DNA from: Laspinema sp. D2d
GTDB lineage: Bacteria; Cyanobacteriota; Cyanobacteriia; Cyanobacteriales; Laspinemataceae
DNA: 64,000 nucleotides
Direction of reading: 5' to 3'
Assembly (NCBI RefSeq): GCF_025370755.1
Contig: NZ_JAMXFC010000005.1
Coordinates: 62,001 to 126,000, forward strand
Below the pieces are notes generated by a model. The model was given only the letters and a program-made list of their open reading frames with translations, was not told where the DNA came from and did not search any database. Numbering within the stretch: the stretch's first letter is position 1; each line of letters starts with the position of its first letter. Both the position numbers and the translations under genes were made by a program. Shown here piece after piece: positions 33,383 through 43,432 of the stretch.

Positions 33383-34762
33383 TCAACCGTCATCGTGGGT
33401 CTTGGGTACTCGACTCGGGATTTTAGGCAGGGGAAAAGACGAAGAGAGGGCTTCCTTTTTGGATTGGGCTTCTGCCAAAATGGGGTTAATATCAAACCAA
33501 CGACCGGAGTCGCGATCGCGGTATTCAAACACAAACATACTTCGCAATAAATGTTGATAGGCGGCCTCGCCTCTAACATTTTTAGTCTCATGTACTTGAT
33601 TGAGCAGTTCCCAATCCGTCGGGGCGATCGCCAGGACCAAATCGTTCCGCCGTTCCGAAATGACAGTTTCAATCGTTTCTCGATTAAAAGGCGGGTCTTC
33701 TTGTTGTAAGCATCGATAGATCAACCCCAATAAATTTCGCACATGGCCGCCACTAATCCGGCACAAGCGGTCTAAGGTATCCGCACTATCAAAGACTTGG
33801 GTAATGAATTTTAGGCGTTCTGGGGGGGTTAGTTCCGGAAAGGCCCGGGCTAGGACCATTTGTCGGAGTAATTCTAACCCTTCCTCAAAGTCTTCTCCAT
33901 CGCGCGATCGCACCGGCACCATTGGCAGCACTTTCGGGGCCACTCCCGCGCCCAATCGGCTTTTAAGCGCTTCAGATTCATGGGAAAACATTAAGGAAAG
34001 CGGAATCGTATAAACTAAATGACATTTAAGTTTGCGAAGTTGTTCACCGCGATCCACAAATAGGTATTCTGTTTGCGATCGCCCGGAAGGTAAGGGTCGA
34101 TTATCCACGCGATCAAGGTTATCCACAATCACCACTAACCCCCGTTTATCCCGCCGTTGCAACTCCTGAGTTGCTGCCGAGAGAATATCCTCATTAATCG
34201 ATTGTAAAATCCCACTGGTACGCGGTTCTAAATATTGCCGTAACTGCGTTCTGAGTTTAGGACTTTCTTTCGCTTGGCTGGTAATTTGAGCAATAGAAAT
34301 CGCTAAATCTGCCGTGGGATCAATGTCCAGGGGCGCTTGCCAAACTTCCGTGATTTCTTTAAACAGCTTGGTAAAATAGCTAGAGGTCAAAGGAATTCCA
34401 CTGACTGCTAGATTTTCCGTCACTTGTCTGGCGATCGCCAGCAAAATATCGGAAATATCCACATCGGCCATTTCCAAATCCCGCGAAGACTCAAAATATA
34501 CCACATGAAATTCTGCCTCTTCCAATTGAGACTTTAGCCGCAACAACTCCGTAGATTTCCCGCAGCCAATATGTCCCGTAAATAACTGGCAAGTCGGAAT
34601 ATCCGGAGATAATCGGGTAATGGTTCGGCCCAACTCCTCAATAATTTTACCCCCTCGGACCCCGGAGAAATCAATATAATACGGTCTATCCTCCGGATTT
34701 CCAATGGATAACGTCTTACTGGGGTTACACGCTTGATAAAATTTTCTCAAATTAATTTCCAT
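33383..34762 (-). CDS. P-loop ATPase partner of the STAND-WD40 protein
   Basis: About 459 residues from the ATG at 34762. The N-terminal segment (YYIDFSGVRGGKIIEELGRTI) leads to Walker A TGHIGCGKSTELL (~62-74); Walker B lies in GLVVIVDNLDRVD (~210-222) and a sensor-like region follows (LVYTIPLSLMF). A winged-helix-like end and an Arg/Asp-rich C-terminus (FVFEYRDRDSGRWFDINPIL) resemble ORC/Cdc6- or KAP-like ATPases. Its stop is 3 nt before the start of the STAND-WD40 gene. The same pair of genes occurs together in other filamentous cyanobacteria to my recollection, which would support a joint role; the reaction is unknown. Confidence 0.85.
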   Translation of the reverse strand: MEINLRKFYQACNPSKTLSIGNPEDRPYYIDFSGVRGGKIIEELGRTITRLSPDIPTCQLFTGHIGCGKSTELLRLKSQLEEAEFHVVYFESSRDLEMADVDISDILLAIARQVTENLAVSGIPLTSSYFTKLFKEITEVWQAPLDIDPTADLAISIAQITSQAKESPKLRTQLRQYLEPRTSGILQSINEDILSAATQELQRRDKRGLVVIVDNLDRVDNRPLPSGRSQTEYLFVDRGEQLRKLKCHLVYTIPLSLMFSHESEALKSRLGAGVAPKVLPMVPVRSRDGEDFEEGLELLRQMVLARAFPELTPPERLKFITQVFDSADTLDRLCRISGGHVRNLLGLIYRCLQQEDPPFNRETIETVISERRNDLVLAIAPTDWELLNQVHETKNVRGEAAYQHLLRSMFVFEYRDRDSGRWFDINPILAEAQSKKEALSSSFPLPKIPSRVPKTHDDG

Positions 34763-35544
34763 CACCCTTGCCCTTGGTTTTTGAACTGGGTAGAAGCCAC
34801 TAATCCCCTGAAAGAAAAGCCGAAAACGTCAACACTTCTAACATTAACAGCAAATGGATTTTTTTCCCATCAGGGTTTTTCTACAGGAAGACCGTCCCTA
34901 CCCCAGTTACTTTGCCGTACTCCTCGGCAGAAACCAACCCCCTTGGGGTATCAGTACAGCGGCAAGACTACCGGGTTTCCTCATCAAATCTATACCAATT
35001 CGTCATAAATCTGGACCCGACACCCCGGTTGATCAGGGGACGGTATGAATCGTCCACCCCGGCTGTGCTCGGTTTCCCCTGTGTTCCGTCTCCGTTAGCC
35101 ACGGGGAGTCTTGATCGGGGATTCAGGTTCGGTTTTTTGCCCCTGGGTTCCAAGCTGTAGAGGCTTTCTTCCACGCCACAACTCGCCTTCTGTTTCCTCT
35201 TCTATTTCCTCAAAAGAGCAGTCGTGCAACCCTTTTGATAGAGATTCTTTGAATGTTTTGCTCCCGAAAGACCGGGATGCTTTGATTGCGTTCAACTCAA
35301 TTTAAACGGGATGAGATCATCTTGTCTAAACCCCGGACGGCGCACTCGACTCTCACGGTCTGTTGCTCAGATTTCTGAAAAAGAAAACCCGCCGCCATTT
35401 TGCCCTAGTTTGGTGAATCGTTATTCAGGGTGCGATCGCCCCTATTTTTCCCGATTTCCTAGGTTCCTGCTCAAATTTCTACCCTTCCTGATGAAGCGAT
35501 GGATTGTTCCTTTGTGAATCAACCGTGATCCGGTGAATCCGAGC
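34763..35544. other. 782-nt spacer, no confident gene
   Basis: No supported gene. A reverse frame of 66 residues (35095-35295, TTG start, acidic and basic clusters such as CSFEEIEEETEGELW) is protein-like in composition but has no ribosome binding site and no recognised family. It could be a decayed gene. Confidence 0.35.
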
Positions 35545-35790
35545 TTATTTACAAATCCCTAATAACTCGCATTTTCCGGGTTGTTCACCCCTAGCGGCCA
35601 CCAGTAGTTCCACTGACCTAGACTCATCCTCAGTCACCACAGAATTTGCTTGCTGCTCTAATAAGAATGTAGGGTCAGGAGCCTTTAACAGTCCATCTCT
35701 AGCGAAGGTATTGCTGCCAGTTGTAACGAGAACGGGCAGGGCAAATAATAGACTCAACAGTTTGGTATTCATCAGTTTGGTATTCAACAT
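35545..35790 (-). CDS. small secreted protein with two C-terminal cysteines
   Basis: About 81 residues. The start ATG at 35790 has AGGAG 9 nt upstream; the ATG at 35808 lies too close to it. A Sec signal peptide is clear: MNTKLLSLLFALPVLVTTG..NTFA, with cleavage expected after AFA-like residues (~30). The mature part is ~50 residues, acidic in the middle (VVTEDESRSVELL) and ends GKCELLGICK with Cys-x5-Cys. Possible disulfide-bonded periplasmic or secreted peptide. The N-terminal NTKL word is duplicated. No family recognised. Confidence 0.6.
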   Translation of the reverse strand: MLNTKLMNTKLLSLLFALPVLVTTGSNTFARDGLLKAPDPTFLLEQQANSVVTEDESRSVELLVAARGEQPGKCELLGICK

Positions 35791-36646
35791 CTCAATCATC
35801 TCCTGGGATAGGTTAAGCACCCTCTTGTATTCCTCGACTTTTTTACACTTACTTAAGTTGCTATTTCTGATTCTATTTCCGAAGGTCAGGATTTTTGCTC
35901 TGCCTTGGGTGAGGACCTAGAAATAGTGGAATTTCGGAAAAATTTCAGCAAATTTCCTGATTTTTTGTAGGCTTCCTCCCGGAGATGAAGCCACTCGATT
36001 CAGGGAAAGCTTTTACACCTTTCGGTGCAGTCGCCGAGCTTTGTAGTCCTCCTCAATCCAACTCCCTTAATTTTGTCGAGTTTACATCCAAAATAGGACG
36101 AATACAGTGACAGTTTCGACAATGGATTGTCCCGTTACGTTCACACTCCTCCTGGAGAGTGAGCCTACCCTCCTACACCCGGGATAACCTTGACTCCAGT
36201 GCTGGTAATCCATTGGTTTTTTACGCCCCCATCTGCTCCCGTTTGAGGCGATCGCACCTCGACTCGTGACTGAGGACAGGACAAGATGTGGCACAGTCTC
36301 CGCCCACAAATCAACCCCACTTACGGCACTCTACCTTTATTGTACCAAAAATGGAAATCCCCCAACCCTAACCCCATAAAATCACTCCCCCCCATCGGCT
36401 AATTTAAAGGGAATCTTATCCCCCTAACTTGAGGTAGGGTGGATTACCTCCCCTAAAATGGCCGAACTCCTACCCCACAGGTTAGAAACCCGGTTTCTTG
36501 ACACAATCGGGGCGAGAAACCCGGTGTCTGGTCCCCTGATGCTCAGTCTTAAGGCGTCCTCAGAACTGAGACTTTCCATCCCCCGGTATGGCACACTCTA
36601 CAAGGTCATTCCAAAAAATCCGGGCGGGTACGGTAACCAGTGGGGA
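35791..36646. other. 856-nt spacer with paired palindromic repeats
   Basis: No confident gene; a 75-residue reverse frame at 36082-36309 lacks a ribosome binding site and conserved features. Two copies of an AGAAACCCGGT(T/G)TCT palindromic repeat are at 36484-36498 and 36515-36529. Confidence 0.4.
36484..36529. repeat. two AGAAACCCGGTTTCT-type palindromic repeats
   Basis: The first copy (36484-36498) is a perfect palindrome with a central C; the second (36515-36529) differs by one base. Related degenerate copies occur at 26901-26915 and 62562-62579. Confidence 0.6.
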
Positions 36647-39600
36647 TTATAATTTTTCATTGACATTCAGGGGATCTAATCCCTCCCAGACTTTCGAGAT
36701 GCCATGCCTCAAGAAATACTCGCAACGCTCGACATAGAAGCGCGCCGCTTGGTCTTGGGGGTTATTTTCTAATACTTTTTTAAACAATTGATGGGCTTCT
36801 GCAAATTTTTCCCCTTGATATAAGACAATTCCTCGCTCGAATTTAGTCCGCGAGCCTAACTTCGTCTCAATCAAACTTTGGGGATAACAATCTAGCACTT
36901 CAAACACCGCCACGGAGTCTTTTTTACCTTTGACTTGAACCTTCCCTAAAAATCGATAATTGTACTTAGTGGGGTCATCTAAATGAATCAAGGTTTGGCC
37001 GCTAATCACGATTGAAGCGCCATACAATTTGGTGAGTCCTTCCATTCGGGATGCCAAATTCACTGCATCAGAAATCACGGTGGTTTCCATGCGTTGTTCT
37101 TCCCCAATGGTCCCCAGCATCAAGCTACCCGTATGTAAGCCAATCCCAATGGCGATCGGCATATAGCCGCTCTTTTGGCGATGCACGTTATAAATCATCA
37201 CCTGTTTTTGCATCTCAATCGCCGCCCGCATGGCATCTTCTGCGGTATCGGGAAATAGCGCCATCACCGCATCGCCGATATATTTATCAATAAACCCATG
37301 ATGATTCCTAATCACCGGACCGACTCGACTCAAATAAGAGTTGATAAAGTTAAAATTCTCCCGAGGGGACATCCGTTCCGAGAGGGTAGTAAAGGAACGA
37401 ATATCTGAGAACAGAATCGTCATATCTTTCTGGACCTGATCCCCCAATTGCACATCCAAAATCGTGTCATAGCCGAGGAACTGGATAAACTCTCTCGGTA
37501 CAAATCGGGCATAAGCCAAGTTGATTTTAGACAGTTGGATGTGCATTTTAATCCGCGCCAACAGCTCATTTTTAGAGATGGGTTTCGTTAAATAATCATT
37601 GGCCCCGGATCCAAAGGCTTCCATCATGTCCGAGGCTTGATTTCGGGCGGTTAACAACACCACAGGTAACTCATTGGCGGGGAACTTTTCCCGAATTCGC
37701 TGGCAGACTTCATAGCCGGTCATTTTCGGCATCATCACATCGAGCAGAATCAAATCCGGTCGCAAGCCATTTTCCAGTTCAGATAAGGCTTCTGGTCCAT
37801 TATTCGCGGTGGCGATCGCATAATTTTCCAGGGATAAATGATTGACCAGCACTTGTAAATTAATCGGTTCATCATCCACGATTAAAATTTGGAACTCGCC
37901 ATTACTGCGGGTCCGCCACCCTTCCACCGGGGCGATCGGCAGGGCGACTGGGGCAAGTTCTTCTTCCGTGACAACGGGTTCTGAGGGTTCAGGCAAGGGA
38001 ATTTCAGGAGTCTGAACCTGGTTGGCCGAAATCGGCAGGGTAAAAGTAAACCGAGACCCTTCTCCCACTCCGGACTCCACCCAGATTTTACCCTCATGGA
38101 GTTCTACCAGTTGCTTGGCGATCGACAATCCTAACCCCACAGACCCGTAAGCGCGGAGTGAGGCCCTATCGTTTTGCTCAAACAGTTCAAAAATCTGACT
38201 TAACTTACTTTGGGTAATCCCAATCCCCGTATCCGAGACGGTAATTGCTAAATATAAATGTTGGTTTTCCGCATCCATTGCCGGACGAGTCACTTTGCCT
38301 TGGAGGATGGAACGGGGATATCTCACACGACTCCATCCCCCATCGTCGGTTTCTCCCTCTTCGTCTTCCGTCATCAGTCCTTCTTGTCCCGATAACACCG
38401 CTGCCGATACTTCCACAGTCCCAGAATCTGTATATTTAATCGCATTCCCGACTAAATTATGTAAAATTTGCTGGACGCGGTTTTCATCGGCATCTACCAA
38501 GGGAACATCTTTCCCAACCCCATTCACCAATTGCAGGGTTTTTCCTCCGACTAAGGGTTGACAAATGGTGAGGACGACATTGGTAATTTCTCGCATTCCC
38601 AAGGGTTTCAGGTCAAGTTGGATATTTTTATGCTTGAGTTTAGAAAAGTCGAGCAAATCCTGAACCAATTGCGCCAGAGTTTGACCACTAGAAACGACGA
38701 GAGAGAGATTAGCGCGTTGTAGTTCGCTGAGTTCTCCGGTAGCCCCATCTAACATGGATTCGGTAATTCCGATAATTCCATTCAGGGGAGTGCAGAGTTC
38801 ATGGGAGGTACTGGCGAGAAATTCATCTTTGAGTTCATCGAGGTCTTGTAAGGCCCGATTTTTGGTTTCTAACTCTTCCGATGAAGTGAGTAAGTTGGTA
38901 TAGAGGCGAGCATTATCAATGGAAATTGCTGCTTGGGAGGAGAGGAGTTTAAGGACTTCCAAGCGGTCCGGGGTAAAGGCCCCGGTTGTGATGTTATTTT
39001 CTAAGTACAGAATGCCGATGAGTTTTCCCTGATGCACGATCGGCGCACAGAGGATAGACTGGGGTTGATATTCGATAATATAGGGGTCATGGATGAACCG
39101 TTCCTCGGCGATCGCCTCTTTAATCACCACCGATTCCTGAGTCCGGGCGACATAGTTGATGATAGTCAGGGGTAGGCGACTGCTGTTTTCCACCGGGATA
39201 TGTTGGCCGATGATCACTTCACTTTCGTGGGTAGTTCCGGTGGCTTCAATATAGAGTTTATTGTTAGTTTCTAAAATTAAGGAGATGGTTTCTGCTCCTG
39301 CATTTTCCATGACAATTTTCATCAGCTTTTTGAGCAAATTATCGAGGACAATTTCCCCATTAATGGCAGCAGAAGCTTTAACAAAGGCAGTTAAATCGAG
39401 TAAACCTGTGTGAGAGCCAGTGGTCGTGGAAATAGTGGTGGTAGTGCTCATGACTCCTCCTTTGCCCTGTCCTTCCAGACTCCCCCGGGCGATGGAATGG
39501 GAATAGGTGGCATCGAGTTCGCTGGCTTTACGAGTTGCTCCCCACCGCAGGTAGGCATAATAAGCTTCAGTAATATAAGTGGAGGTGATTTTATCTAAAT

Positions 39601-42600
39601 TGAGTTGCTGATAAAATTCTCCGGCCCGTTCACAGGCGATCGCCGCTTCCTGGATGTAACCATATTTGCGGGCGGATTTGATAGCGCGATCGTAATGATT
39701 CATCGCCGCTACGGTTCGCCCTAAAACTCGGGCTTTTTCCGCCTCCACCAATTCATACTTATGTCGATAGTTTTGCGGGGCGTGTAAAGCCCATCGTTTC
39801 ATTTTTTGCTGGGCCAATTGGACCCGCACCAACCCTTGGATTTTCTGAGCCGGTGTCCCTTGGGGATAGAGAGCCAGTAAGGCTAAAGACTGGTAAAAGT
39901 TGTGTTCATTAACACTGAGTAACCCGACGACCCCATGTTGATAATTTTCGGCTAAGGCGGCATAATAAACCGCCCGTTCATATTCCCCAAATAAATAACA
40001 TAAGATGGTTTTGGCAAGATAGGCCGCAAATACCGACATGGTATTGTTAGATTCAATTAAAGTGGGGAGTAGCCTTTCCTCATCAAAACTGTCTCCAATC
40101 AAGAGCCAGGGATTGGGTAATTCTCCTTGTAAGTTGAGGATAAATTGTCTCCAAATCCGCGCATAATACACATGAAATTCCAACTTAAGCTGGACCATCC
40201 AAGCAATATAATGGTCAGACTCAGTGGCGACTGCATCTAGGGGTTCTCCGCGAAATAAATTATGGTTGCAATAATGTAAAGCGGCGTGTCCTGCCCATTC
40301 GATATCCCCGGTTTCTAGGCCATAAGTAAAGGCATTTTTTAAGGGGTCAATGGTATCCTGGAGGGGAATTTTGGCGTGTTTGATATGGGCATACACTAAA
40401 TCGCCCACCTTTGCTTTCATGGTTTTATCATCAAATTGTTCTAACAGCCGTAAGGCGAGTTCCCCACTGCGATCGCCTCCTTTAATATCCGACCAAGAAC
40501 TATACAACAGCACCCCATAAAACCCATAAGCAAAGGCAGAAAGCACGGAGTTTCCATACTTTACACAGAGTTCTATCATGGTATAGACCACCAGGTGCAG
40601 CATATTCACGGAAGAAACATAAGCCGCTGGGGTCATCGCCACTAAAATTCTCATGGCGGCCAACTGTTCCGGATTGCTCATCGGTGGCAAGGCTGCTAAA
40701 TCTTCAATGCTCTTGTTTTTGAGAAGCCATTTCGTGCGGATTGCCCCCCAAATCCGATGGAATTGATGGGGCTGTTTTGGGAAGGTTATGCCTAACAGTT
40801 GGAGAACCATCGCCCCCGTATTAATAGCGTTCTCCATTTGATTTTGAGAAACGTAAGATTGAATTTTCTTTTCGTAGATATCGATTCTTTCTAATAAGGT
40901 TCGGGTATTTTTAAGGGCATCTTGAGCCAAGTGATTGGCTCTTTCATAATTGGCAACTAAATATTCAGCTTCAATTAATTCATTATAAAGATTTAAAGTG
41001 AATTCATAGCGCGAAATCCAGCTATCTTCTGGGAGCAATTGAACCGCTTTCGAGAGATATTTTACGGCATTGGTGTAGGCCATCGTGGTTTTAGCCTTTT
41101 GACCTGCCAAAAAGTTGAGATGAGCAATTTTACTGGTTTCGGATTGAGAGGCGATTAAACTTAATCCCGTATTCAAGTGATTGACAATCTCGAATAGCTT
41201 TTCTTCCCGTTCTTCGGCAGTGCAATGTTTCAGCAGCAGCTTTCCAACTTTGAGGTGAACCTGTTGTTTCCGTTCCTCAGAAATCAAAGCATAGGCGACC
41301 TGGGCCACGCGATCGTGCAAAAACTGATAGGCGACCACTAAGTTATCCACGGGCAAGGCAACGGGTTCCTCATTGCCAAAAATTAAGGGAATTTTATAAG
41401 TATTCGCCACGGGTAAAATTAACCCTTGCTCTACCGCTTCCTGGAGGTCTGTAGCAGTTGCTGAGAGAGATTTTTCATTGACGAGGGCGAGAATATCAAT
41501 ATAAAAAATATTCCCAATACAAGCGGCAACTTGTAACGCATTTTGAGTCGTTTCGGGAAGTTGCTGAATTTTGTTGACCATTAAATCCACCACATTATCG
41601 GTGATGGAAAGTTGCTCAATTCTGGACAGATCCCACTCCCAACGCCCTGCACTGAGATTACAAACCAGTAGATTATCTTGGATGAGAGAATTGAGCAGCA
41701 TCCTTACAAAAAAAGGATTGCCATGAGTTTTATGGTGGATGAGTTCCGCTAAGGGTCGGGATCTAAGGGTGGGACAGCTTAGGGTATCGGCAATGAGTTG
41801 GTTGAGATATTCGATATTTAAAGGTTCGAGGGCGATCGTGGTGACCCGGACTCCGGACTGTTGAAATCGCTGGAGCATTTGGAGTAACGGATGGCGATCG
41901 CTGTCGATTTCGTTTTCCGGATAGGCTCCAATCAGCAATAAACATTGGCGATCGGATGTGCTGACGATCGCCTGTAACAGGGTCATTGATGCCGCATCCG
42001 CCCAATGTAAATCATCTAAAAATAGCACCAGCGGATGTTCTTGAGTCGTAAAAACACTCAGGAATTTTTGAAAGACCACACTTAACCGATTCTGGGATTC
42101 CGCAGGGGGTAGAACCGGAACCGGGGGCTGTTTCCCAATAATGAGTTCCACTTCCGGAATCAGGTCAATAATCACCTGAGCATTTTTGCCCAATTGCAAT
42201 AAAATTTGCTCTCGCCATTCGGTGATGCGGTCTTCACTTTCGCTTAAAATTATGCGAATTAATTGCTCAAAGGCTTCAATCAGTCCGCCGTAAGGGATAT
42301 TACTCCTATACCGCTCAAATTTTCCCGAAATAAAATAGCCATTCTGTCGGATCAGGGGTTGGTGCATGGCCTGAAGTAGGGCTGATTTTCCTACCCCGGA
42401 GTAGCCAGAAATCAGAACAATTTCACAGGATGAGGAGGGAACTTCTCCGGTTTTTTCTATTCCCGAAATAGCGGACATTGCCGGAGTTTTGCGGCGGATT
42501 CTCCAGTAGGCTTCTTGGAGGAGAGTTAGTTCGCGATCGCGCCCATAAAGTTTCTCTGAAACGAGCAATTCCCCCGATAAATCCGCCGTCCCTAGGGGGA

Positions 42601-43432
42601 ATTTCGTGATTTTGCCCGTTTCATTGAGTTGCGTCAAACAGGTGACCAAATCCCCTTTAAGTCCGTAAGCACTTTGATAGCGGTCTTCCGGGTTTTTTGC
42701 CAACAGTTTCATGACGATATTAGAAACCGCCCTAGGAATTTCTGGCTTAACTTCTGTGAGGGGACGGGGATTTTTGGCTAAATGGGCATGGACAATTTCC
42801 ATCGGATCGGTCCCTTGAAAGGGGAGTTCCCCCAGGAGCATTTCATAAAAAGTTACCCCGAGAGAATAGAAGTCGGACCGATAATCCAGTTCCCGATGCA
42901 TCCGCCCCGTTTGCTCCGGGGACATATAAGGTAAAGTTCCCTCAATTGCCCCGGGATTGACAGCTTTTTGGACGATGGAAATACTAAAATCTGTAATTTT
43001 GACTTGCTGGGTTTTCCCCTGAATAATAATATTTAAAGGATGAAGGTCGCGATGAATAATATGGGCGTTATGAATTTCTCCTAAAATTTCCGCCAGTTGG
43101 ATGGCAATCTGTAAAAATTCTTTTAAGTTTAATCGGATGCCTGTCAAATAGTGTTTGAGGGAAACCCCGCCCATATCTTCGAGGACGAGGGCCAGTTGAT
43201 TATATTCAAAGGTTTCCAAGGCATAGACCTTGATAATCCCTGAACTGTTTAAATTCCGGGTAATTTCATATTCATGGTGAAGTTTAGCCAGTTCCTCCGG
43301 GGTGGGGTACTCGGCTTTGAGCAGCTTGAGGATCACTCGTTGATCGTCGAGTTCTCGTTGAGCGCGATAAACGATGGTGTTGACACCTTCGTAAATTTTT
43401 TCAATGATGGTGTAGCCTTTAAGCGAGATCGT
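36647..43432 (-). CDS. giant hybrid kinase: Ser/Thr kinase - ATPase - GAF - histidine kinase - receiver - class III cyclase
   Basis: About 2261 residues. Order: Ser/Thr kinase (~5-270; HRDLHPLNI catalytic loop but D-F-S instead of D-F-G); predicted ATPase with Walker A GYSGVGKS (~345); long helical TPR-like region; GAF (~1350-1510); HisKA (TSHELCTPLNGIIG, His ~1545) and HATPase_c (LVGNAIKYTDSG); receiver (~1850-1970, ILIVDDEPIN, LILLDVMMPKMTGYE); class III adenylate/guanylate cyclase (~2005-2180, DMTILFSDIRSFTTLSERM, GDAVMALF, GIGLHTG); and a short C-terminal TPR-like tail. It therefore combines three output chemistries in one chain. ATG at 43432 starts the kinase fold; an upstream start adds five residues. 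It is a paralog of the gene at 5668 with a different output end. Confidence 0.92.
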   Translation of the reverse strand, partial: TISLKGYTIIEKIYEGVNTIVYRAQRELDDQRVILKLLKAEYPTPEELAKLHHEYEITRNLNSSGIIKVYALETFEYNQLALVLEDMGGVSLKHYLTGIRLNLKEFLQIAIQLAEILGEIHNAHIIHRDLHPLNIIIQGKTQQVKITDFSISIVQKAVNPGAIEGTLPYMSPEQTGRMHRELDYRSDFYSLGVTFYEMLLGELPFQGTDPMEIVHAHLAKNPRPLTEVKPEIPRAVSNIVMKLLAKNPEDRYQSAYGLKGDLVTCLTQLNETGKITKFPLGTADLSGELLVSEKLYGRDRELTLLQEAYWRIRRKTPAMSAISGIEKTGEVPSSSCEIVLISGYSGVGKSALLQAMHQPLIRQNGYFISGKFERYRSNIPYGGLIEAFEQLIRIILSESEDRITEWREQILLQLGKNAQVIIDLIPEVELIIGKQPPVPVLPPAESQNRLSVVFQKFLSVFTTQEHPLVLFLDDLHWADAASMTLLQAIVSTSDRQCLLLIGAYPENEIDSDRHPLLQMLQRFQQSGVRVTTIALEPLNIEYLNQLIADTLSCPTLRSRPLAELIHHKTHGNPFFVRMLLNSLIQDNLLVCNLSAGRWEWDLSRIEQLSITDNVVDLMVNKIQQLPETTQNALQVAACIGNIFYIDILALVNEKSLSATATDLQEAVEQGLILPVANTYKIPLIFGNEEPVALPVDNLVVAYQFLHDRVAQVAYALISEERKQQVHLKVGKLLLKHCTAEEREEKLFEIVNHLNTGLSLIASQSETSKIAHLNFLAGQKAKTTMAYTNAVKYLSKAVQLLPEDSWISRYEFTLNLYNELIEAEYLVANYERANHLAQDALKNTRTLLERIDIYEKKIQSYVSQNQMENAINTGAMVLQLLGITFPKQPHQFHRIWGAIRTKWLLKNKSIEDLAALPPMSNPEQLAAMRILVAMTPAAYVSSVNMLHLVVYTMIELCVKYGNSVLSAFAYGFYGVLLYSSWSDIKGGDRSGELALRLLEQFDDKTMKAKVGDLVYAHIKHAKIPLQDTIDPLKNAFTYGLETGDIEWAGHAALHYCNHNLFRGEPLDAVATESDHYIAWMVQLKLEFHVYYARIWRQFILNLQGELPNPWLLIGDSFDEERLLPTLIESNNTMSVFAAYLAKTILCYLFGEYERAVYYAALAENYQHGVVGLLSVNEHNFYQSLALLALYPQGTPAQKIQGLVRVQLAQQKMKRWALHAPQNYRHKYELVEAEKARVLGRTVAAMNHYDRAIKSARKYGYIQEAAIACERAGEFYQQLNLDKITSTYITEAYYAYLRWGATRKASELDATYSHSIARGSLEGQGKGGVMSTTTTISTTTGSHTGLLDLTAFVKASAAINGEIVLDNLLKKLMKIVMENAGAETISLILETNNKLYIEATGTTHESEVIIGQHIPVENSSRLPLTIINYVARTQESVVIKEAIAEERFIHDPYIIEYQPQSILCAPIVHQGKLIGILYLENNITTGAFTPDRLEVLKLLSSQAAISIDNARLYTNLLTSSEELETKNRALQDLDELKDEFLASTSHELCTPLNGIIGITESMLDGATGELSELQRANLSLVVSSGQTLAQLVQDLLDFSKLKHKNIQLDLKPLGMREITNVVLTICQPLVGGKTLQLVNGVGKDVPLVDADENRVQQILHNLVGNAIKYTDSGTVEVSAAVLSGQEGLMTEDEEGETDDGGWSRVRYPRSILQGKVTRPAMDAENQHLYLAITVSDTGIGITQSKLSQIFELFEQNDRASLRAYGSVGLGLSIAKQLVELHEGKIWVESGVGEGSRFTFTLPISANQVQTPEIPLPEPSEPVVTEEELAPVALPIAPVEGWRTRSNGEFQILIVDDEPINLQVLVNHLSLENYAIATANNGPEALSELENGLRPDLILLDVMMPKMTGYEVCQRIREKFPANELPVVLLTARNQASDMMEAFGSGANDYLTKPISKNELLARIKMHIQLSKINLAYARFVPREFIQFLGYDTILDVQLGDQVQKDMTILFSDIRSFTTLSERMSPRENFNFINSYLSRVGPVIRNHHGFIDKYIGDAVMALFPDTAEDAMRAAIEMQKQVMIYNVHRQKSGYMPIAIGIGLHTGSLMLGTIGEEQRMETTVISDAVNLASRMEGLTKLYGASIVISGQTLIHLDDPTKYNYRFLGKVQVKGKKDSVAVFEVLDCYPQSLIETKLGSRTKFERGIVLYQGEKFAEAHQLFKKVLENNPQDQAARFYVERCEYFLRHGISKVWEGLDPLNVNEKL

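Noticed and set aside
35095-35295. 66-residue reverse frame with acidic and basic clusters
   Set aside because: TTG start without ribosome site, in-frame stop just upstream, no recognised family; kept only as a note on the spacer.
36082-36309. Possible transposase fragment in a 75-residue reverse frame
   Set aside because: No transposase motif or terminal inverted repeats could be identified.
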